From Streptomyces liangshanensis (GTDB lineage: Bacteria > Actinomycetota > Actinomycetes > Streptomycetales > Streptomycetaceae), in contig NZ_CP050177.1 of assembly GCF_011694815.1 (NCBI RefSeq), positions 4,813,001 through 4,877,000 on the forward strand: a DNA stretch of 64,000 bases, read 5' to 3'. The notes beneath the pieces are model-generated. The model saw only the letters and a list, made by a program, of their open reading frames with translations, was not told the DNA's origin and did not search any database. Numbering within the stretch: the first letter of the stretch is position 1; each line of letters starts with the position of its first letter. Positions 58,037 through 64,000 of the stretch are shown one piece after another. A program made the position numbers and the translations under genes.

Positions 58037-60139
58037 GTGCCGGAGAACGCAGCGGAGGTCACGGCCGCCGGGATCGCCCGGCTCGCCGGGGTGGGCAGGG
58101 CCGCCGTCAGCAACTGGCGCCGCCGCCACGCCGACTTCCCCCAGCCCGTCGGAGGCACCGAGACCAGCCCCTCCTTCGCCCTCGGCGAGGTCGAGCGATG
58201 GCTCCGTGACCAGGGGAAACTCGCCGAGGTCCCGCTGCGCGAACGCGTCTGGCAGGAAGTCTCCGGTGACCCCGCGGGAGCCGCGTCCGCCCTGATCCGT
58301 ACGGGCTGCGCCCTCCTCCTCGTCCACGAGCGGCCCATGGTCTGGCTGGAGCTCGCCGCGGCCGGTGACGTGCGGTTCGCCGAGCTGCTCCCCGCCGCCC
58401 TCGACGACGTCCTCACCGCCCGCCTCGGCGAACCCGGTGACAGACCGGTTCACACCCCTGGCAGCCGAGAGCTCCGTCCGCGCGTCCCGCTGCTGCGGGC
58501 GGTCGCCGAGCTGGCCGCCGACCTCGGCGCGCGCCAGGCGTTCGAGTTCCTGCTCGGCCGCTACCTCGACGCCAACCCCCGTCAGTACACGCTCACCCCG
58601 CCCGACGCCGCCGCCCTCATGGCGGCCCTGGCCGGCGCCACGGCCGAGGGCGTGAGCGTCCTCGACCCCGCCGCGGGCACCGGCACGCTGCTGCGCGCCG
58701 TCCCGCACCCCGGCGCCCTGCACGCCCAGGAGAACGTCCCCGAGCCGGCCGCGCTCGGCGCGCTGCGCCTCGCCCTCCACACGGACGCCGACGTGCGCGT
58801 CCACGCCGGCGACACCCTGCGCGCCGACGCGTTCCCCCGGCTCGCGGCCGACGCGGTCCTCTGCCACCCGCCGTTCAACGAGCGCAACTGGGGCCACGAC
58901 GAGCTGGCCTACGACACGCGCTGGGAGTACGGCTTCCCGGCCCGTACGGAATCCGAACTGGCCTGGGTCCAGCACGCGCTGGCCCGCCTGCGCCCCGGCG
59001 GCACCGCCGTCCTGCTGATGCCCCCCGCCGCCGCCTCCCGCCGCTCCGGCCGCCGGATCCGCGCCGACCTCCTGCGGCGCGGCGCCCTGCGCGCCGTCGT
59101 CGCCCTGCCGGCCGGCGCGGCGCCCCCGTACGGCATCCCGCTGCACCTCTGGGTCCTGCGCAGGCCCGCCGCCGGCGACCGGCCCCCGCCCGAGCTGCTC
59201 CTCGTCGACACGGCGGCCCTGGCGGCCCCCGGCGGCGGCCGCGACACCGTCGACTGGCCCGCCGTCCACGGCACCGTCCTGGACGCCTGGGCGGCCTTCG
59301 AGCGGCAGGGCACGGTCGAGGAGCGGCCCGGGGTCAGCGGCGCCGTGTCCGTCATCGAACTCCTCGACGACGACGTGGACCTGGCCCCCGCCCGCCACCT
59401 CCCGCCCCCGGCCGCCGCGAGCGGCACCGCCGAACTCGCCCGCGTACGGGACCGGCTGACGGACACCCTGCGGCTCACCCACGACCTGGTCCCGACGGCC
59501 GTCCAGGCGGCCGGCCCGGACGATCCCGGCGCCCCGGCCCCCGCCCGCCTGCCCGCCGTCACCGTCACCGTCGGCGAACTGGCCCGCGCCGGCGCCCTGG
59601 TGCTCCACGCGGGCGGCACCGGCACCGCCGCGCCCGTCCCCCCGGCGCACCCGGCGCCCCCCACCCCCGTCCTCACCGAACAGGACGTGCTCGCCGGCCG
59701 CGCCCCCTCCGGCGCGCTCCCCGAGGGCCCGCCCGAGGAGCCCGTACGGACCCAGGAGGGGGACGTCGTCGTCCCCGTCCTCGGCGGCGGCTCCCTCGTG
59801 CGGGTCGTCGACGCCGCCACGGCCGGTGCCGCGCTCGGCCGCAACCTCCAGCTGCTGCGCCCGGATCCCGCCGCCCTCGACCCGTGGTTCCTCGCCGGGT
59901 TCCTGCGCGGCACGGCCAACAACCGCCGGGCGAGCAGCTACGCCTCCACCGCCACCCGCCTCGACGTCCGGCGTCTGCGGCTGCCCAGACTCCCGCTCGC
60001 CGACCAGCGGCGGTACGGTGAACGCTTCCGCGCGCTGGCCGCCTTCGAGGATGCGGTGAGGCTCGCGGGACAGTTGGGGGAGCAGTTGGTACGCGGGCTT
60101 CACGACGGCCTGACGGACGGCAGCGTCGACCCCGGCTGA
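58037..60139 (+). CDS. N6-DNA-methylase-like protein with an N-terminal HTH and altered motif IV
   Basis: 700 aa. Residues 1-60 carry a helix-turn-helix (GIARLAGVGRAAVSNWRRRH). Residues 170-420 are an HsdM-like methylase: motif I VSVLDPAAGTGTLLRAV is intact, but motif IV reads AVLCHPPFNERNW, with His where Asn/Asp/Ser is needed for adenine methylation (NPPF type). The C-terminal part (about 430-695; VVVPVLGGGSLVRVVDA, AGFLRGTANNRRASSY) resembles HsdS-type recognition domains. There is no restriction subunit nearby. It may be a non-catalytic DNA-binding protein conserved in streptomycetes. GTG 58037 follows AAGGAGG. Confidence 0.85.
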   Translation: MPENAAEVTAAGIARLAGVGRAAVSNWRRRHADFPQPVGGTETSPSFALGEVERWLRDQGKLAEVPLRERVWQEVSGDPAGAASALIRTGCALLLVHERPMVWLELAAAGDVRFAELLPAALDDVLTARLGEPGDRPVHTPGSRELRPRVPLLRAVAELAADLGARQAFEFLLGRYLDANPRQYTLTPPDAAALMAALAGATAEGVSVLDPAAGTGTLLRAVPHPGALHAQENVPEPAALGALRLALHTDADVRVHAGDTLRADAFPRLAADAVLCHPPFNERNWGHDELAYDTRWEYGFPARTESELAWVQHALARLRPGGTAVLLMPPAAASRRSGRRIRADLLRRGALRAVVALPAGAAPPYGIPLHLWVLRRPAAGDRPPPELLLVDTAALAAPGGGRDTVDWPAVHGTVLDAWAAFERQGTVEERPGVSGAVSVIELLDDDVDLAPARHLPPPAAASGTAELARVRDRLTDTLRLTHDLVPTAVQAAGPDDPGAPAPARLPAVTVTVGELARAGALVLHAGGTGTAAPVPPAHPAPPTPVLTEQDVLAGRAPSGALPEGPPEEPVRTQEGDVVVPVLGGGSLVRVVDAATAGAALGRNLQLLRPDPAALDPWFLAGFLRGTANNRRASSYASTATRLDVRRLRLPRLPLADQRRYGERFRALAAFEDAVRLAGQLGEQLVRGLHDGLTDGSVDPG

Positions 60140-60315
60140 CCGACGGGCCCCGGATCCGTTCCGCGGCCGGTACGGGGCCTTCACGGCCCGGTGGGGGAGG
60201 AGTTGCCGATGCGTTACCGGATCCGCGCAACCCGGGGGCGGTGTGTCGTAGTGGCTGTATACGCTCGTCCCCGTACCGCGGGGTTCGCCTCGTCCCCAGG
60301 CCTCCGGGAGCACTG

Positions 60316-61020
60316 ATGCACGGCCACGGCTACGTGCCGCCGCAGCGACCGCGAGACGGCTCCGCCGTCATCGTGCTGCGCGTGGTCTTCGCGCTGGCCG
60401 CCGTCCTCAGCTGCGGGTTCCTCGCCTGGGTGCCGATGCTGCGGCTCGCGATCCTCACCCGCAAGGCCCGGGACAGCGTGCTGCTGGCCGTCACCATCGG
60501 GTTGATCGTCCTCTCCGTCGTGATGATCGGCACGGACAACACCGAGGACCTGACGGCCGCCCGGTCGGACATCGGCGTCGCGCTGCTCCTGCTGACGGCG
60601 GTCGCCGTCCTCGGCTACTACCTGTACGCGGAGATCACGCACTTCCACCGCCGCGACGCACCGGCGGCCCACCCGCGGCCGGTGCCGTTCCCCGTCCCGC
60701 CCCAGCCCGGCTACGGCTACCCGCGTCCCGGGACGGCCACCCCGCCGCCCGCCCCGCGCCCGCACGTCCCGCCGCCCCCGGCCGTACCCCCGGCGCACTA
60801 CCCCGCGAACACCGCCCGCGCGGACACCCCGCACCCGGACAGGCCGGCCACCGGCGCCCCCCGCACCGACCACTCCCGCACCACCGACCACCCCCGCATC
60901 GACCAGGTGCGCGCCGAACTGGACGAGTTGAGCGACTTCCTGCGCAACAGCAGCGGCAACAGCAACAGCAACAGCAGCGGCAACAACAACAGCACCGACA
61001 AGGGCCAGGACGGCCGGTGA
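60316..61020 (+). CDS. Membrane protein with Pro-rich and Asn/Ser-rich tail, coupled to a kinase
   Basis: 234 aa. Three hydrophobic segments occur at about 18-40 (VIVLRVVFALAAVLSCGFLA), 55-75 (VLLAVTIGLIVLSVVMIG) and 87-105 (IGVALLLLTAVAVLGYYLY). The rest is cytosolic and Pro/His-rich, ending in an Asn/Ser homopolymeric tract (NSNSNSSGNNNSTD) encoded by a run of AAC/AGC codons. ATG 60316 follows GGGAG. The stop overlaps the Ser/Thr kinase GTG by four bases, so it is a probable partner or substrate of that kinase. Confidence 0.83.
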   Translation: MHGHGYVPPQRPRDGSAVIVLRVVFALAAVLSCGFLAWVPMLRLAILTRKARDSVLLAVTIGLIVLSVVMIGTDNTEDLTAARSDIGVALLLLTAVAVLGYYLYAEITHFHRRDAPAAHPRPVPFPVPPQPGYGYPRPGTATPPPAPRPHVPPPPAVPPAHYPANTARADTPHPDRPATGAPRTDHSRTTDHPRIDQVRAELDELSDFLRNSSGNSNSNSSGNNNSTDKGQDGR

Positions 61021-62546
61021 ACGGACGTGTCATCGCCGACCGTTACGAGCTCTCCACGGTCATAGGCCAGGGCGGCATGGGCCAGGTCTGGACCGCGTAC
61101 GACCAGCGGCTCGACCGCCGCGTCGCCGTGAAGCTGCTGCGCCCCGACCGGATGACCGCGGCCAGCGGCGCCGACGAGATGCGCCGCCGCTTCGTCCGCG
61201 AGTGCCGGGTCACCGCCCAGGTCGACCACCCCGGCCTGGTGACCGTCCACGACGCGGGCGGTGACGACGACGACCTGTACCTGGTCATGCAGTACGTGGA
61301 GGGCGCGGACCTCGCCGACCACCTCGCCGAGCACGACCCGTACCCCTGGCCCTGGGCCGTCGCGATCGCCGCGCAGCTCTGCTCCGTCCTCGGCGCCGTG
61401 CACGCGGTGCCCATCGTCCACCGCGACCTCAAGCCGCGGAACGTGATGGTGCGGCCCGACGGCACGGTCACCGTCCTCGACCTCGGCGTCGCCTCCGTCC
61501 TGGACACCGACACCACCCGCCTCACCCACACCGGCTCGCCCATCGGCAGCCCCGCCTACATGGCGCCCGAGCAGGCGATGGGCGGCGCCGTCGGCCCGTA
61601 CACCGACCTCTACGCCCTCGGCGTGCTCCTCCACGAACTCCTCAGCGGGAACGTGCCGTTCGCCGGCTCCACCGTCCTCGGCGTCCTGCACCGCCACCTG
61701 TACGAGGCACCCGTACCGATCCGCCGGATCAGGCCCGAGGTCCCCGAGCAACTGGAGCGGGTCGTGCTGCGGCTGCTCGCCAAGGACCCGCAGCACCGCC
61801 CCGCCGGGGCCCAGGAGGTGTACGAACACCTCGTCCCGCTCCTGCCCGCCCGGGGCGGCCCCACCGGACCGCTCGACCCGACCCGCCCCTTCCTGCGCCC
61901 GCACGCCCCCTGGCCGGACCGGGCCACCACCGTGCCGTCCCCGCCCGTGACCCAGCAGACGCCGGTCCCGGCGGAACGCCCGGACGTCGCGGCGGCCGTC
62001 GACGAGGTCAAGCGGCTGCTCGGGGAGGGCAGCATCACCCAGGCCGTCGACATCCTCGGCGGCATCCTGCCGGCCGCCGCCGCGGAGCACGGCGAGTACT
62101 CCCCGGTCGTCCGCATCCTGCGCAAGCAGTACGCGTCGACGCTCCTGGACGACGGCCAGTACCGGCGCGCCCTCCCGGAGTTGCGCCGCCTCGCCGACGA
62201 CAGGACGGCCGAGGCGGGCGCCGGCGACCCGCAGGCGCTCCAGTTCCGCTACGAGGCCGCGCAGTGCCTCGAACAGCTCGGCGAGACCGCCGCCGCGCTC
62301 GCCGAGTACCGCGCGCTGGTGCCGTACTACGACAGCATGCGGCAGCCCGGCGGCGACCCCGGCCGGTCCTTCGAGATCCGCCACCGCATCGGGCACCTGC
62401 TGCTCGCGGTCGGCGACCACGCGGGCGCGCGGCAGCAGTTGCAGAGCCTGCTGTGGGACGCCGAGCGCGCCTACGGCCCGTACCACCCGCTCCCGGCGGA
62501 ACTGCGCCGCGCGCTCGAACACCAACAGCAGTTCCGGGGCGCCTGA
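61017..62546 (+). CDS. Serine/threonine protein kinase with C-terminal TPR-like region
   Basis: 509 aa. The kinase domain (residues 5-270) has the glycine loop VIGQGGMGQVWTAYD, Lys of VAVKLLRPDR, catalytic loop IVHRDLKPRNVMVRPDG, DLG in place of DFG (LDLGVASVL), and GSPAYMAPEQAMGG. After a Pro-rich linker, residues 325-505 are helical and TPR-like (DVAAAVDEVKRLLGEGSI, AAQCLEQLGETAAALAEYRA). No transmembrane segment was seen, unlike PknB. Translation is coupled to the membrane protein upstream. The alternative ATG start is absent, so GTG 61017 is used. Confidence 0.93.
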   Translation: MNGRVIADRYELSTVIGQGGMGQVWTAYDQRLDRRVAVKLLRPDRMTAASGADEMRRRFVRECRVTAQVDHPGLVTVHDAGGDDDDLYLVMQYVEGADLADHLAEHDPYPWPWAVAIAAQLCSVLGAVHAVPIVHRDLKPRNVMVRPDGTVTVLDLGVASVLDTDTTRLTHTGSPIGSPAYMAPEQAMGGAVGPYTDLYALGVLLHELLSGNVPFAGSTVLGVLHRHLYEAPVPIRRIRPEVPEQLERVVLRLLAKDPQHRPAGAQEVYEHLVPLLPARGGPTGPLDPTRPFLRPHAPWPDRATTVPSPPVTQQTPVPAERPDVAAAVDEVKRLLGEGSITQAVDILGGILPAAAAEHGEYSPVVRILRKQYASTLLDDGQYRRALPELRRLADDRTAEAGAGDPQALQFRYEAAQCLEQLGETAAALAEYRALVPYYDSMRQPGGDPGRSFEIRHRIGHLLLAVGDHAGARQQLQSLLWDAERAYGPYHPLPAELRRALEHQQQFRGA

Positions 62547-62637
62547 TCCCCGCCAGGACGCCCGGCACGGGCTGTGCCACACTCGTCCGGGCGCGCGCAG
62601 ACCGCGCTCTCCGCACAGGCAGGGAGCACGTAAGCAG

Positions 62638-63057
62638 ATGACGGTCCGGGTCCAGTTGGTCAGGTTCGCCCTGGTCGGAGTGGTGAACACCGGGACGTAC
62701 TACGCCCTTTACCTGCTCCTGCTGACCCGGCTGCCCTATGTCGCCGCGCATGTGAGCGCGTTCACGCTCTCCATGGTCGGCTCGTTCTTCCTCAACAGCC
62801 ACTTCACGTACCGGACCCGCCCGACCCTGCGGAAGTTCCTGCTCTTCCCGCTCACCAACGCCGCGAACTTCGTGATCACCACCAGCGGGGTGTACGTGCT
62901 GGTGGACGTCCTGCGCCTGAGCAGCCGGTACGCGCCGCTGGCCGCCGCGGGCGCGGCCGTCCCGATCACCTTCGTGGTCTCCCGCGCGATCATGCTGCGC
63001 CCCGACCGGGCCGCGGGAGCGACTTCTCCGCGGGAGCGCACCCCAATCTCCCGGTGA
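62638..63057 (+). CDS. GtrA-family membrane protein
   Basis: 139 aa with four hydrophobic helices and the GtrA pattern: RFALVGVVNTGTYYALYLLL at the start, then AFTLSMVGSFFLNSHFTYR, and AAVPITFVVSRAIMLRP at the end. GtrA proteins assist translocation of lipid-linked sugars for surface polysaccharide. ATG 62638. It stands between the kinase and the SurA-like lipoprotein on the same strand. Confidence 0.92.
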   Translation: MTVRVQLVRFALVGVVNTGTYYALYLLLLTRLPYVAAHVSAFTLSMVGSFFLNSHFTYRTRPTLRKFLLFPLTNAANFVITTSGVYVLVDVLRLSSRYAPLAAAGAAVPITFVVSRAIMLRPDRAAGATSPRERTPISR

Positions 63058-63155
63058 ATCGTTGGTCGAACCAGTGGCCCCTGCCACGCGGACTGCCTAA
63101 CATCGATCACTGCAAGGCCTTGTGCATCGCCGCACAATCACGCCGGGAGGCTCCT

Positions 63156-63812
63156 TTGCACCGCCGCCGTCGCACCGCGCTCTCCTTCTCCGTCGCGCTC
63201 CTCGCCGCGGCTCCCCTCCTCACCGCCTGCGGCGCCGACGCCCATCCCGGGGCCGCGGCGGTGGTCGGCGGGCAGCGGATCGAGGTGTCCACCGTCCAGG
63301 GGGCGGTACGGGACGTCCGCAGCGCCCAGGAGGCGTCGCCCCAGTCGGCCGAGCTCATCAAGAACACCGGCAGGCTCAGCCAGATCAAGCTGAACGGCAT
63401 GATCTTCGACCGCGTCCTCCAGCGGGCGGCGGACGACGCCGGGGTGACGGTGAGCCGCAAGGAGATCCAGGCGGCCAAGCAGCAGGCGTTCGCGCAGTCC
63501 GGCGGCGAGAAGCAGTTCCTCGCGCTGGCCCTCCAGCAGGGCGCGGTCACCCCGGACCAGCTCGACGACGCGATCCGCCGCGACGTCCTGCTGACGAAGG
63601 TCGGCGCGGCGCTCGGCGCGGACGCGATGACCCCGCAGGGCCAGCAGAAGCTGGTCACGGGTCTCGCCGCCACGTCCAAGAAGCTCGGCATCGACGTGAA
63701 CCCGCGCTACGGCAGCTGGGACAACACCAAGGTCCAGCTCGGCGACGCGAAGACCCCGTGGATCACCCAGGTGACCAAAGAGGCCCCCCAACAACAACCG
63801 ACGGACGCGTAG
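63156..63812 (+). CDS. SurA N-terminal-domain lipoprotein (chaperone-like)
   Basis: 218 aa. The signal peptide RRRTALSFSVALLAAAPLLT ends at the lipobox LTAC. The mature part has the SurA_N pattern (GQRIEVSTVQGAVRDVRSAQ, MIFDRVLQRAADDAGV, SRKEIQAAKQQAFAQSGGEK) with no visible peptidyl-prolyl isomerase domain. It probably helps fold exported proteins. TTG 63156 is inferred as the start because GGGAGG lies at correct spacing and the signal peptide begins there; a longer frame back to 63054 lacks support. Confidence 0.85.
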   Translation: MHRRRRTALSFSVALLAAAPLLTACGADAHPGAAAVVGGQRIEVSTVQGAVRDVRSAQEASPQSAELIKNTGRLSQIKLNGMIFDRVLQRAADDAGVTVSRKEIQAAKQQAFAQSGGEKQFLALALQQGAVTPDQLDDAIRRDVLLTKVGAALGADAMTPQGQQKLVTGLAATSKKLGIDVNPRYGSWDNTKVQLGDAKTPWITQVTKEAPQQQPTDA

Positions 63813-63820
63813 CCACTCCA

Positions 63821-63980
63821 AGCCCGTCCGGCGCTTGAGGACACGCCTCCGCGCCGGGCGGCTCCGACCCACCCCGGCCACTTCCAGCCCGTCCGGCGCT
63901 TGAGGACACGCCCCCGCGCCGGGCGGCTCCAGCCCACCCCGGCCACTTCCAGCCCGTCCGGCGCTTGAGGACACCACCCA
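63821..63980. repeat. 65-bp tandem repeat containing AGCCCGTCCGGCGCTTGAGG
   Basis: The motif begins at 63821, 63886 and 63951, exactly 65 bp apart; the third copy may continue beyond the last bases of the window. Each unit also contains CGCGCCGGGCGGCTCC. The motif is one I recall as dispersed in Streptomyces intergenic regions, often after genes; here it follows the SurA-like gene. The frames through it are non-coding. Confidence 0.92.
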
Positions 63981-64000
63981 CCGACCGCCCCAGGCCACGC

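Noticed and set aside
63707..63998. Minus-strand frames in the last 300 bases
   Set aside because: They translate the 65-bp tandem repeat and the antisense of the SurA-like gene.

Overview
The window is high-GC actinobacterial DNA that reads as a Streptomyces chromosome: strong third-position GC bias, many GTG and a few TTG starts, GTGA/ATGA stop-start overlaps, rare TTA codons, and a run of genes in an order I know from Streptomyces core chromosomes (galTEK, tamR/tam, desaturase-TetR, ppc, pth-rplY-prs-glmU, tRNA-Gln, mfd). Species identity was not determined and all comparisons are from memory.

Layout. 0.1-9.5 kb: an atypical LuxR-type regulator, a sodium:solute symporter divergent from galT-galE-galK, a GNAT enzyme, a second LuxR-type regulator and the divergent tamR/tam pair with a perfect palindromic operator. 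9.4-19.4 kb: an Uma2-like remnant, a desaturase-TetR operon with a candidate operator, ppc, then the minus-strand housekeeping block pth, rplY, prs, glmU and tRNA-Gln. 19.4-26.9 kb: an uncharacterised HTH protein ending six bases before the tRNA, an orphan histidine kinase, and a deaminase/SUKH locus of the polymorphic-toxin immunity type (SUKH-3, YwqJ-type deaminase, SMI1/KNR4, and a 909-aa YrhB-like/Pro-Gly/deaminase/SUKH-4 protein). 27.1-28.0 kb: a coiled-coil protein.

28.1-49.4 kb is the most accessory-looking part. A class III aminotransferase, an SDR, an uncharacterised protein and a phytanoyl-CoA-dioxygenase-like protein are followed by an MFS exporter and a MacB-type ABC pair. Then comes a ten-gene, almost gap-free operon (37.2-49.35 kb): HAD phosphatase, PrnB-like haem-dependent enzyme, GHMP-fold protein, methyltransferase, PLP decarboxylase with a large unknown C-terminal domain, a membrane glycosyltransferase-like protein, a second glycosyltransferase-like protein and a three-gene ABC exporter. 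Three genes of this accessory region contain TTA codons. There is no PKS, NRPS or terpene core, so it is a candidate non-canonical natural-product or cell-surface-modification cluster.

Directly after the last stop codon of that operon is a 1.64-kb apparently non-coding structure: inverted repeats of about 360 bp facing each other, each holding its own 25-bp-stem hairpin, around four diverged direct repeats of about 230-257 bp. A 38-codon ORF on the right side has its 3' end copied into the outer edge of both arms. The core resumes with a small conserved protein and mfd, then a secreted HNH nuclease, two exported or membrane proteins, a DNA-methylase-like protein with an altered motif IV, a Ser/Thr kinase with its membrane-protein partner, GtrA, a SurA-like lipoprotein and a 65-bp tandem repeat at the edge.
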